From positions 1 through 60,000 of the forward strand of contig CACBRT010000001.1 in assembly GCA_902541695.1 (NCBI GenBank): a DNA stretch of 60,000 nt, given 5' to 3'. Shown here piece by piece: positions 28,853 through 37,565 of the stretch. The notes under the pieces were generated by a model, which searched no databases, was not told the DNA's origin, and worked only from the letters and a program-made list of their open reading frames with translations. Both the position numbers and the translations under genes were made by a program. Each line of letters opens with the position of its first letter. Position 1 is the first letter of the stretch. This DNA comes from an uncultured Alphaproteobacteria bacterium (GTDB lineage Bacteria > Pseudomonadota > Alphaproteobacteria > Rhodobacterales > Rhodobacteraceae).

Positions 28853-28968
28853 GATAGAATTTGGTCTTTTTTGAAAAAAAATCACACTCATTTTTTTACT
28901 TGAATGTAATAAATATAAAAAAACTATATTTATCTAACAAATCCATCTTTGTATAAAAAGGGAAAAAA

Positions 28969-31002
28969 ATGTTTGAAAAAAAAATTGTAGCAATCATTCA
29001 GGCTAGAGTTTCATCAAAAAGGTTCCCTAGTAAAGTTTTACAACTGATAAACGGGAAAAGTGTAATATTATGGGTTATTAATAGAATAAAACAATGTTCT
29101 GAAATCGATAAAATTTGTATAGCTACTACTAATGATCCTACAGATGATGAGCTGGTAAATCATTTAAAAAGCGAAGATGTGTACATCTTTAGAGGTGAAA
29201 ATGAAGATGTGTTATCAAGATATTATCATTCAGCTAAAGAAATGAAAGCTTCCTATATTATTAGAATAACTGCAGACTGTCCTTTTGTAGATCCTTTTAT
29301 CATATCAAAAGTAATTAACCATTATAAGAAAAATGAAAAATTAGATTATGTTTCTAATACATTATCAGAAACATATCCAGATGGTTTAGATGTAGAAATG
29401 TTTTCATTTAATGCTTTAAAACTTGCACATTTTAATGCAAGCTCTCTATTTGAAAGAGAGCACGTGACTCCTTATATAAAAAATAATTGCTCTGTTGATA
29501 ATGTATATTCTGAATATTCTTTTGCTAAAGATCTTAGGTTAACAATCGATGAGCCAATCGATTTAAAAGTATTGAACCAAATAGTTATGATATCTGGTTT
29601 AAAAGATGATTTTAAATTTGCTGATATTGTAAATATATACAAAAAAGAACCACAAATTTTTTCTAAAAATATGCATTTAACTAGAAATTTTGGTAGTAAA
29701 CTTACTAGTAGTGAGAAAATTTGGAAAAGAGCAAAAAAAGTAATACCAGGTGGAACTATGCTTTTTTCTAAGAGGCCCGAACTTTTTCTTCCAGGTATTT
29801 GGCCAACATATTACAAAAAGTGTAAAGGAATATCTGTCTGGGACATGGATTCAAAACATTACTTAGATTTTTCATATATGGGTGTTGGGACTAATACACT
29901 AGGTTATGGTTGTGAGATAATTGATAAAGCTGTTTCAAGTGTTATAAAAAAAGGAAATTTGTGTACATTAAATAATCCTGACGAAGTACTATTAGCTGAG
30001 AAGCTAATAGATATAAGTCCTGGCCAAGAAATGGTGAGATTTACTAGATCTGGCGGTGAAGCTAATGCTGTTGCTATTAGAATTGCTAGAGCTGCTACAT
30101 CAAAAACTAATGTTGCTATTTGTGGGTATCATGGTTGGCATGATTGGTATTTAAGCGCCAATCATGAGAATGAAAATAACTTGAGCAAACACCTACTAAA
30201 AGGTCTTGGTGTTGATGGTGTTCCAAAACAACTATCAGGATTAACGATACCTTTTTTATATAATGATATTAATGAATTAAAAAATATATTAAGCAGCGGT
30301 AAAGTTAGTGCAGTCAAGATGGAAGTGAAGAGAAACATTGAACCTAACTCAACTTTTCTGAAAGATGTAAGAGAATTATGCGATAGGAAAAATGTTATTT
30401 TAATTTTTGATGAATGTACTTCGGGATTTAGAGAAACATATGGTGGATTATATAAAAAATATGATGTTGTACCTGATATGTTAATTTATGGTAAAACACT
30501 TGGTAACGGTTATGCAATCAATGCTATTTTAGGGAAAAGAGAAGTAATGGAAGCAGCACAAAATACATTCATAAGTTCGACTTTTTGGACTGAAGCAATA
30601 GGTACTGCAGCTGCAATAGCAACATTAAATGAAATGAAGAGGATTGAATCTTGGAAGATTATTTCAGATCTTGGTGAATATTTTAATAAAGGCTTAAAAA
30701 AAATAGCAAAGAAAAATTCAATAAATATTGATACTTACGGACTTAAACCTTTAAGGTCTTTCACTTTTGAAAAATGGCATTTAGAACGTAAAACTTTTTT
30801 GACAAAAGAAATGTTAAAATTAGGGTGGTTAGCAACTAATGCTTTTTATGCTTCTACTGTGCATACGAAAAAAAATATCGACGACTATTTAAATGACCTT
30901 GATACAGTATTTCATAGTCTTAAAGATCTTGATTTTGATGACGATATTACAAGAAAAAAAATTGGTAATTTATGTCATTCTGGTTTCAAAAGACTGAACT
31001 AG
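28969..31002 (+). CDS. Fusion: SpsF-type cytidylyltransferase + class III (GSA-like) aminotransferase
   Basis: 677 residues in two domains. Residues ~1-235 are a CTP-transferase of the SpsF type: IIQARVSSKRFPSKVL, FRGENEDVLSRYY, IIRITADCPFVDPF. Residues ~245-665 are a PLP aminotransferase of the glutamate-1-semialdehyde aminomutase type: RFTRSGGEANAVAIRIA, CGYHGWHDWY, LIFDECTSGF (Asp481 for the PLP nitrogen), and YGKTLGNGYAI with Schiff-base Lys509. No frameshift or stop separates them. In a nonulosonate-like locus the first half would activate a sugar acid with CMP and the second would aminate a keto sugar, in place of the usual separate DegT-type aminotransferase. Substrates are inferred only. 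Confidence 0.88.
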   Translation: MFEKKIVAIIQARVSSKRFPSKVLQLINGKSVILWVINRIKQCSEIDKICIATTNDPTDDELVNHLKSEDVYIFRGENEDVLSRYYHSAKEMKASYIIRITADCPFVDPFIISKVINHYKKNEKLDYVSNTLSETYPDGLDVEMFSFNALKLAHFNASSLFEREHVTPYIKNNCSVDNVYSEYSFAKDLRLTIDEPIDLKVLNQIVMISGLKDDFKFADIVNIYKKEPQIFSKNMHLTRNFGSKLTSSEKIWKRAKKVIPGGTMLFSKRPELFLPGIWPTYYKKCKGISVWDMDSKHYLDFSYMGVGTNTLGYGCEIIDKAVSSVIKKGNLCTLNNPDEVLLAEKLIDISPGQEMVRFTRSGGEANAVAIRIARAATSKTNVAICGYHGWHDWYLSANHENENNLSKHLLKGLGVDGVPKQLSGLTIPFLYNDINELKNILSSGKVSAVKMEVKRNIEPNSTFLKDVRELCDRKNVILIFDECTSGFRETYGGLYKKYDVVPDMLIYGKTLGNGYAINAILGKREVMEAAQNTFISSTFWTEAIGTAAAIATLNEMKRIESWKIISDLGEYFNKGLKKIAKKNSINIDTYGLKPLRSFTFEKWHLERKTFLTKEMLKLGWLATNAFYASTVHTKKNIDDYLNDLDTVFHSLKDLDFDDDITRKKIGNLCHSGFKRLN

Positions 31003-31014
31003 TAATTATTGTAT

Positions 31015-31896
31015 ATGAATAATGAAGAATTTATAATTTTAGGTAGTTCAGGTTTCGTAGGTTCTTCTATTCAATATTATATTTCTCATATAAAACAAAA
31101 ACATTTTGTTCATTTTATTTCTCGTTCAAAAAATAAATTAGTTGATTTTGAGCCAAGTCTTCGTTTTTATTCAGGTTGTATATTGGATAATTTAAACCAA
31201 ATAATTCTCAAGGCTGGGAAAAATAAGAAATTTATTATAATTAATTTAATTGGAAAAATTACAAATGATTTGGATAAGTTAAATGACGTAGAAAAATTAA
31301 CTCAATCATTCTTATCAATTTTAAATAAAAAAAACACAAAAAGATTCTTACATATTTCTTCAAGTGCTGTCTATGACGGTTTAAACAAAAAAATTAATAT
31401 AACAGAAAAAACTTGTCCTTATTCAAATACAAATTACGGTAAATCAAAATTAAACTTGGAAAACCTAATGATGTCTTCATCTATTAGGGAGATTACAACA
31501 ATTATAAGAGTAGGAAATATCCTTGGTGGAGATTCCTTAACAAAAAATTTTCAAACAGATAATAAACAAAAAAAAATACTAGAGATATATGATGATGGGC
31601 TGAGCGCTTTAAGAACTTATATTGATCCGTTAAACTTTAGTAGATTATTGTTCAAAATAGCGAACAAAAATCTAATAAATAACTCCGTATATAACTGTGG
31701 TACTTTAAAACCTTTTTTTATGCAGGATGTTTTAAAAGCTTTGAATGTAGATTACGAGGTTACCTACTCAAATAATAATAAAAACCAATATTTCACATTA
31801 AATATAAATAAAATTTCAAAAGAGCTAAATAATAAATTGAGATATAACCTCGATGAAATGGCTTCAAATACCATTGCAGTTATTAATAAACAATAG
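31015..31896 (+). CDS. NAD-dependent epimerase/dehydratase-family protein
   Basis: 293 residues; ATG at 31015 preferred over the TTG two codons upstream. Extended SDR: FIILGSSGFVGSS nucleotide-binding loop, then FLHISSSAVYDG and NYGKSKLNLE with Tyr-x3-Lys, and IIRVGNILGGD. Sequence is diverged, Lys/Asn/Ile-rich and more AT-rich than surrounding genes, suggesting it belongs to a faster-evolving or transferred glycan cluster. Product may be a reduced or epimerised nucleotide sugar; not assignable further. Starts 12 bases after the fusion gene stop and converges with the capsule-type gene. Confidence 0.8.
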   Translation: MNNEEFIILGSSGFVGSSIQYYISHIKQKHFVHFISRSKNKLVDFEPSLRFYSGCILDNLNQIILKAGKNKKFIIINLIGKITNDLDKLNDVEKLTQSFLSILNKKNTKRFLHISSSAVYDGLNKKINITEKTCPYSNTNYGKSKLNLENLMMSSSIREITTIIRVGNILGGDSLTKNFQTDNKQKKILEIYDDGLSALRTYIDPLNFSRLLFKIANKNLINNSVYNCGTLKPFFMQDVLKALNVDYEVTYSNNNKNQYFTLNINKISKELNNKLRYNLDEMASNTIAVINKQ

Positions 31897-31899
31897 CTA

Positions 31900-33402
31900 T
31901 TAAAAAGTTGTATTTTTATTGTTTAAAATTAGATCTCTAATAATAACTGAAGTCTCAAAACTGTTTTCTTCTTCATTATAATCATTTACTAAATTTGTAT
32001 AAGCCCTATCTACAATACCCTTGTGTGAATTTCCCATTAACTCTGAAAATTTATATTTTAATTTTTTTGGTGTTGGTTTGTTATTAACTATTTTTTGATA
32101 AGTTATTCCTTTTTCAAACTCAGTCACTCCTGGAAATTTTCTATACCAAGCATATCCAAAAGTAAGAACACTTTTTCCTGCACATATAGATTCCCAACCA
32201 ACGGTTCCTGTAGTTGTTGCAACAAATATTGAATTTTCTAATAATTCTTTTGTATTTGCATAAGAAGGAACAAATACTACTGATTTTATTCTTGATATTC
32301 TATGAAAAAAAAGTGGTCCTCTTGCGTATGAACCTTGTTTTGGATTTTCTTTTACGAAAATCTTTATGTCATCTGGCAATATTTTTGATAATTCTTCAAT
32401 TGCTAGTAATTGATCTCTGTAGATACCGCCAATTGGAGAAGTTGTCATCTCTGGTTGCATTGGTAATGGGAAATACACAAATTTTTTCCTAATATCAAAA
32501 TCAGCACTCTCAAACTCTGAAAGGTGCTCAAAATATGCTAACTCATTTACATGGAAAAAATTAGCGAATGGATCACGCCATTTTGGAAAGGATTTATAAA
32601 TTTTATTTACTCTAGAAAATATTTTCCAAATATATAAAGGTTTAATAATAATTTTTGGATTTTTAAAAAAAGCATAAAGAATAAAATTTATAAAAGTTTT
32701 AATATTGATAATGCCATGTTTTTCATTTTTTTGTTTAATTTTTTTCATATAAAATAAATTTAATTTTGGAAGATTAATTAATTCAACATCTTTGGATTTC
32801 AGATTTGATCTTAACATTCCGTAATTTTCAATAGACCTAAGTGAGAAAAATTTATTGGGTATTAAAGACTGCGTAACTATTGTTACATCAATATTCAATG
32901 CCTTTGCAACTTGATAGACTATAGTATCATAGGCTAGGTGGGGTATATTAAAAAATAATATATGATTTATTTTATTTATTATTATTAATTCACTTATTGC
33001 ATCAGCAAGTATGTGGTAGTAATCGATATAGTCTTGAAGGTTTTTTAAATTATGTGATTTATATCTATATGCATCGGAATGTCTATAAAGTTGATCTATA
33101 AATGTTTCTAAATCCCTTTTGTAATAAGGATTAGCCATTAATTGGTATTCGAATCCATAGAAATTTTTATTTTTTTCAAATATATGTCCACCAGTTCCTT
33201 TTTTGTTATTCATACGAACTAATGAAGATGCTTTAAATTGATTTGAAATATCTCCAAAATGGAGTTTTAGGTTTATTTGTCCTGAAGATAAATTGATTAT
33301 ATTTTTTAATATTTTATTTGTATTTTTAGCAGTTGAAATAGCAAAAAGATTTATTTTTATAATATTATTATTTTCTTTTTTCTGATTTTTTTGAGGTCGC
33401 AT
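31900..33402 (-). CDS. Capsule polysaccharide biosynthesis-type protein (KpsC/KpsS-like)
   Basis: 500 residues, no signal peptide. C-terminal half has the pattern of the capsule polysaccharide biosynthesis family: FVYFPLPMQPEMTTSP, KIFVKENPKQ, VVFVPSYANTKELLENS, and VATTTGTVGWESICAGKSVL followed by GYAWY and PGV. The KpsC/KpsS family contains beta-Kdo transferases that build the linker of capsules, so it may transfer Kdo or a nonulosonic acid. N-terminal ~200 residues are strongly Lys/Asn/Ile-rich and unrecognised. Minus strand, meeting the epimerase tail-to-tail with a 3-base gap. Confidence 0.72.
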   Translation of the reverse strand: MRPQKNQKKENNNIIKINLFAISTAKNTNKILKNIINLSSGQINLKLHFGDISNQFKASSLVRMNNKKGTGGHIFEKNKNFYGFEYQLMANPYYKRDLETFIDQLYRHSDAYRYKSHNLKNLQDYIDYYHILADAISELIIINKINHILFFNIPHLAYDTIVYQVAKALNIDVTIVTQSLIPNKFFSLRSIENYGMLRSNLKSKDVELINLPKLNLFYMKKIKQKNEKHGIINIKTFINFILYAFFKNPKIIIKPLYIWKIFSRVNKIYKSFPKWRDPFANFFHVNELAYFEHLSEFESADFDIRKKFVYFPLPMQPEMTTSPIGGIYRDQLLAIEELSKILPDDIKIFVKENPKQGSYARGPLFFHRISRIKSVVFVPSYANTKELLENSIFVATTTGTVGWESICAGKSVLTFGYAWYRKFPGVTEFEKGITYQKIVNNKPTPKKLKYKFSELMGNSHKGIVDRAYTNLVNDYNEEENSFETSVIIRDLILNNKNTTF

Positions 33403-33513
33403 CTCTTTAAATTTTATAATAGTTTATATTACTTTGTAGTTTCATATTTTGTTAAAAATATTAAATAAATTCAGTTAAATTTATTTTATTGTGTAATCAA
33501 GCCCTTTTATATT

Positions 33514-34392
33514 TTATAATTTCCATATCCTAGGATCTAATAATCTATCATTAATCAATGGAGAAAAATCAGGTTTATTAATCAAAAAAGTTTTATCAAA
33601 ATATTTTAAAACTTGTATTAGTTGATTTTTTGAATTTATTCCAATAATAACTTTATCTATGAAAGATATAGAATTTATAAATTTAATACAGGCTTCCAAA
33701 GGTTGCAAACCGTTAGATATAAGCCAGTTTTCCCAATATAACCAAAAACTTTTAAATTTTAAAAATTGTAACGGAAGATTTTCTAAAGAATTTAAAAGTA
33801 TTCCTTGTAGAAAAATTGACCTTACATGAATCTCTATACCCAGATTTGAAATATTTTCTAGATAATTATTCTCAAGCAATCTTGTATCAATTATATTAAG
33901 TGGACATTGAATAATTTCAGGTTGGAATATTTCTAATATTTCATCTATTTCTTTTTTATTATATATTGAAACACCAATTTTGCTTATAATTCCATTTTTT
34001 TTTAGTGCTAACAAAGATTCTATTATCTCTGTTTCATACGACTTCAAGTCTTCAGGGTAATGTAATAAAACTGCTTCAAGTTTGTTGACTTTTAACTCTT
34101 TTATTGATTTTAGGATTTGATAATGGCACCAATCATACGCATTTTCAATCCCACGAGGAATTTTTGGTAATTTTGTAATTATTTTCCATTTTTTCACTCC
34201 TAATTCACCAAGTTTTTTTGAACAATCACCATAATTTATTGCTGTATCCAAAATATTAACTTTTTTATTTTTTGCAAAATCTAATATTTTTGTTATTTCT
34301 TCCGAATCTAATTGAGTATTTAGATTACCCTGACCATAATTTTGCCCAAAATTAGCTGTTCCTATTATTAATTGTTTATTTTTTTTCCTCAT
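33514..34392 (-). CDS. Aldo/keto reductase family protein
   Basis: 292 residues with the aldo/keto reductase barrel: IIGTANFGQNYG at the start, ILDTAINYGD (catalytic Asp and Tyr), WKIITKLPK (Lys) and VLLHYPEDL (His), which complete the tetrad. In-family C-terminal ILNSLENL and VIIGINSKNQL. Similar proteins in sugar loci reduce keto or aldehyde sugars or are annotated with pseudaminic/legionaminic clusters. Upstream of the capsule-type gene on the same strand (111-base gap), so probably one transcript with it. Confidence 0.85.
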   Translation of the reverse strand: MRKKNKQLIIGTANFGQNYGQGNLNTQLDSEEITKILDFAKNKKVNILDTAINYGDCSKKLGELGVKKWKIITKLPKIPRGIENAYDWCHYQILKSIKELKVNKLEAVLLHYPEDLKSYETEIIESLLALKKNGIISKIGVSIYNKKEIDEILEIFQPEIIQCPLNIIDTRLLENNYLENISNLGIEIHVRSIFLQGILLNSLENLPLQFLKFKSFWLYWENWLISNGLQPLEACIKFINSISFIDKVIIGINSKNQLIQVLKYFDKTFLINKPDFSPLINDRLLDPRIWKL

Positions 34393-34486
34393 AATAATAT
34401 TTTCAAATTTTAAGTAGTTTGTTATAAGTTTACTGGATTATATTAAATTAAATTTCTTTTGATTAAAATATAGTGAGGAAATTTTT

Positions 34487-35242
34487 TTGGAGCGCAGTTC
34501 AAATACTTCAACAAGGAATCAGCTTGTAGATGGTCTAAGGTCTCTAGCAGTATTAGCAATGATAGTATATCATTTTGCTTGGGATCTTGGTTTTTTTAAT
34601 ATCGTTGATCCAGTTGTTGTTAATACTGGGGCATGGAAAAACTTTGCTGTTTCTATAGGAAGTAGTTTTTTATTTATTTCAGGTATTAGTTTTTGGCTAG
34701 CAACAAGGTCCGGTATAAATTTTAAAAAATTTATATTCAGATTAAGTATTTTAGTTAGTGCTGCCCTTTTAGTTTCATTAGGAACTTATCAAGCAAACCC
34801 AAATACTTTTGTATTTTTTGGAATATTACATTTATTATCTGCTTGTACATTTTTAGGTTTAATAATTTATAAATTTCCTTCTTTTATAATTCTATTTTTG
34901 GGAATTATCATACTTTTATCAGAACCATATTTAGTTTCTGAAATATTTGAACCGAAGTATTTAGCTTGGACTGGATTATATTCTGAGGCTACAGGCTCAG
35001 TTGATTTTTATGGATTTTTTCCATGGTCGTCCGCTTATATATTTGGTCTAGGTTTCGCAAAAGTACTTTTTGGAAATAATGATAGAAAGATTTTTAAAAA
35101 AAGGTTTTCAATAAACAATAATCAATTTAATGGTGTATTTTTGAAGATTTTTTTTTGGTCAGGAAGAAATTCTCTTTTAATATATCTTATTCATCAACCA
35201 ATTTTAATCGCTATCATTTATTTATATTTAAATTATTTCTAA
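34487..35242 (+). CDS. DUF1624/HGSNAT-like membrane acyltransferase
   Basis: 251 residues from TTG with a GAGGAA site 7 bases before. About seven membrane helices. The N-terminal RNQLVDGLRSLAVLAMIVYHF segment followed by DLGF, and GSSFLFISGISFWLA match the heparan-alpha-glucosaminide N-acetyltransferase-like family (PF07786). A conserved His after VYH and the late FWSGRNSLLIYLIHQP block are typical. In bacteria the substrate is unknown; acyl transfer to a periplasmic or outer glycan is plausible given the glycan genes before it. Divergent from the aldo/keto reductase. Confidence 0.82.
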   Translation: MERSSNTSTRNQLVDGLRSLAVLAMIVYHFAWDLGFFNIVDPVVVNTGAWKNFAVSIGSSFLFISGISFWLATRSGINFKKFIFRLSILVSAALLVSLGTYQANPNTFVFFGILHLLSACTFLGLIIYKFPSFIILFLGIIILLSEPYLVSEIFEPKYLAWTGLYSEATGSVDFYGFFPWSSAYIFGLGFAKVLFGNNDRKIFKKRFSINNNQFNGVFLKIFFWSGRNSLLIYLIHQPILIAIIYLYLNYF

Positions 35243-35268
35243 TTGAAAAAGATTATTTAAATTATAAA

Positions 35269-36855
35269 TCAAAGAGTGCCTAAATTTTCGTGAGTGATTA
35301 TGTCAGTATTTATCCCTGCGAGAGTTAAAACTATATCGCTAGATCCATCATCATCCTTATCGTGAAAAAGAAGACTAAATCCTTCAGAAGCATTGGCTAC
35401 ATTATATGAAAAATAGTATGATTGTCCTGCTGCCATTGCTAAATTTGATTTAGTAAGAGCATCAGCAAAATTGGTTGCATTCGTTTCTGACAAAAAATTA
35501 CTTTCAGTAGCAACAACTGATCCTAATATCATTTTATCCAAGCTAGCGTCAAAATTAATGATTTTATCAGATTCAATTGAAACATGAGTATCAGCTGTAT
35601 TATCAATTAGGTTAACATTCGTACCACCTAAATCAATTATGTCCATATTATTTGAAGTAGATAGTGTTATGACATCTACTTGATTTGTTGTAATTATATC
35701 TACACTTCCTTTAAGGTCAGTAAAATCTAAATTTATACCATTTTTAGTCATATTTAATGCATTTAGATTAACAACGCCATTGCCACTAAATTTTCCAATT
35801 TCAATTTGAGCATCCCCACCTAAGATGAAATTGCTAATTACTTCATCTATATCAATATTTCCAATTGAAATTGATGAAAATTCAACTCCTGAAGCTGAAA
35901 AATTATCTATTTGTTTTGCTTTAATTGCCCCTACGTTTATAACTCCTCCTTCACTAGATAAGAGAAAACTTGATATTTTGTTAAAGCCTATATTTGTTCC
36001 TAAATTGCCAAGACTGATATCTCCATTTTTAGATGCAATTAGTTCTATAGATTTAACATTTGGAACATCTGTAAGACCTGAAGTGCCGGGAGTACCTAAA
36101 ATTATATCTCCTTCATCGAGTGTTTTTAAAAAAATTTTATTTAAAGGTGTTGTCCCTGTTAAATTTTCGTCAGCGCATATTACAATGTTGCCATCATTAT
36201 GATTTTCAATTTGTATAATTTTTGTATCATTAACATCTAAATTAAACTTAGGAATAATTATATTCTCGTTACCCATTATCTTTAATAAAAAATCTTCTAC
36301 TTCATTAATGGTAAAAGATGTAATTTCTACATTAGTTCCAGTATTATTTGTCCAACTTAAATCAAGCTTTGCTGAACTGTCTGGTTTATATGCAATATTC
36401 CAATCTCCGTTTTGTGTCTCAGAAACTAGAATTTTTACTAAATCGTTACGTAGATTTAGAATATCTAATGGTGCATCTGAGTTTTGTATAGATAAAAGCT
36501 CAACGTCAGAAATATTTGAAAAATCTATTTTTCCAACGTCATTAAATTTTATAAAAAGTAGGGGATAACCACTAATATCAGGGCTAGTACTTTCATTTAC
36601 ATTAACTTCTACAGTTAAACCTTCGTTGCCATCTCCCCTTTTTGTTTCTGGGTTTGAGTTATTTATAGGATAATCTGTATTATTTATTTTAGGAGATAAT
36701 TTGAGGAATTTTTCTAATCCTTCTGATGTAGCATTCCCAAGTAATCCAATAATCTTTTTGCTATCATTGTTACAAGCAGTTAATAATGGTATACACAAAA
36801 AAAAGGAATTTATTTTATTTTTTTTTAAAATTTCTAATATTTTTTTATTTTTCAT
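35269..36855 (-). CDS. RTX/beta-roll-like lipoprotein, surface protein
   Basis: 528 residues from the ATG at 36855; GTG at 36858 adds one Met. A signal sequence ends in lipobox LTAC (Cys28), followed by an Asn/Asp-rich tether. Residues ~90-430 are Asp/Asn/Thr/Gly/Ile-rich beta-strand repeats without canonical GGxGxD nonapeptides. The last ~130 residues (ESDKIINFDASLDKMIL, then GQSYYFSYN and a final DIVLTLAG stretch) resemble the C-terminus of the RTX protein at the left end of the window. Function is unknown; likely surface-exposed. The lipobox and the T1SS-like tail are an unusual combination. Confidence 0.75.
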   Translation of the reverse strand: MKNKKILEILKKNKINSFFLCIPLLTACNNDSKKIIGLLGNATSEGLEKFLKLSPKINNTDYPINNSNPETKRGDGNEGLTVEVNVNESTSPDISGYPLLFIKFNDVGKIDFSNISDVELLSIQNSDAPLDILNLRNDLVKILVSETQNGDWNIAYKPDSSAKLDLSWTNNTGTNVEITSFTINEVEDFLLKIMGNENIIIPKFNLDVNDTKIIQIENHNDGNIVICADENLTGTTPLNKIFLKTLDEGDIILGTPGTSGLTDVPNVKSIELIASKNGDISLGNLGTNIGFNKISSFLLSSEGGVINVGAIKAKQIDNFSASGVEFSSISIGNIDIDEVISNFILGGDAQIEIGKFSGNGVVNLNALNMTKNGINLDFTDLKGSVDIITTNQVDVITLSTSNNMDIIDLGGTNVNLIDNTADTHVSIESDKIINFDASLDKMILGSVVATESNFLSETNATNFADALTKSNLAMAAGQSYYFSYNVANASEGFSLLFHDKDDDGSSDIVLTLAGINTDIITHENLGTL

Positions 36856-36970
36856 CACATTAATGCTGATTTTATTAAAATTTTAAATTTTTGTTAATTT
36901 CAATCATATTTAATGCAATTTCTGTGCTAGGTTATTAATATATCAAAATTTTTTGACTTTTTTAATTTTC

Positions 36971-36986
36971 TGGAACAAGTTTTGCA
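36971..36986 (+). promoter_or_regulatory. Candidate sigma-54 (-24/-12) promoter
   Basis: TGGAACAAGTTTTGCA: GG at 36972-36973 and GC at 36984-36985, exactly 12 bases apart, with TGG-x-AC and TTGCA as in the RpoN consensus TGGCAC-N5-TTGCW. It sits ~42 bases before the start of the PEGA-like lipoprotein gene at 37028. No enhancer site or rpoN gene is seen here; one such match could be chance. Confidence 0.35.
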
Positions 36987-37027
36987 TCCATATTAAGAAA
37001 ATTAAATTAACTTATAATTACTAAAAT

Positions 37028-37474
37028 ATGTCTCTAAAAATCAAATTACTCTTTTTTGTTTTTTCAATTTTTTTTATTCAAAGTTGTGCAACTTCATATC
37101 AAGGAACTGAACAAACAGTGACTTTTAAAAGTCATCCGAAAGGTGCATTTGTGAAAACTAGCCATGGGTATTCTTGTTCGATAACTCCCTGTAAAATAAG
37201 GTTACCCAGAAACAAATCTTTTGAAGCTAAAATTTCAAAACCAGGTTTCACTACAGAGATTATAAATGTAAAATCAGCACCTAGTGGTTCAGGAGCAGTT
37301 GGTTTTGTTAGTAGCGCATTAGTTGGTGGTGTAATTGCCTCTGGTTATGATATATACAAAGGCTCTATTTTTGAACTTATTCCTTCTGAAATAAATGTTA
37401 AAATGCAAAGTACAAATGCACTGGTTTTAGAAGAGATTAGGAGCATTTCAAATATGGGTCTTTTTAATAATTAA
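37028..37474 (+). CDS. PEGA-like domain lipoprotein
   Basis: 148 residues. Signal peptide with lipobox IQSC (Cys20). The mature part resembles a PEGA-type beta domain: TVTFKSHPKGAFVKT, CSITPCKIRLPR, KSFEAKISKPGF, then a Gly/Ala-rich hydrophobic segment (GAVGFVSSALVGGVIASGYDIYKG) and IFELIPSEINVKM. Three Cys in the domain may form a disulfide. Similar proteins occur beside translocation or envelope genes in alphaproteobacteria; role unknown. Preceded by a sigma-54-like promoter sequence. Confidence 0.78.
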   Translation: MSLKIKLLFFVFSIFFIQSCATSYQGTEQTVTFKSHPKGAFVKTSHGYSCSITPCKIRLPRNKSFEAKISKPGFTTEIINVKSAPSGSGAVGFVSSALVGGVIASGYDIYKGSIFELIPSEINVKMQSTNALVLEEIRSISNMGLFNN

Positions 37475-37565
37475 TTTAATTTTTCAAATCATATAAATTA
37501 AGTTGGATTTTATAACTAAGTAAAGTATATGTTTACTTAGAGTAAATTATAAATCAAAATTATAC

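Noticed and set aside
35825-36568. Plus-strand frames opposite the RTX-like lipoprotein
   Set aside because: Shadows of the repetitive minus-strand gene; no motifs and no ribosome binding site.
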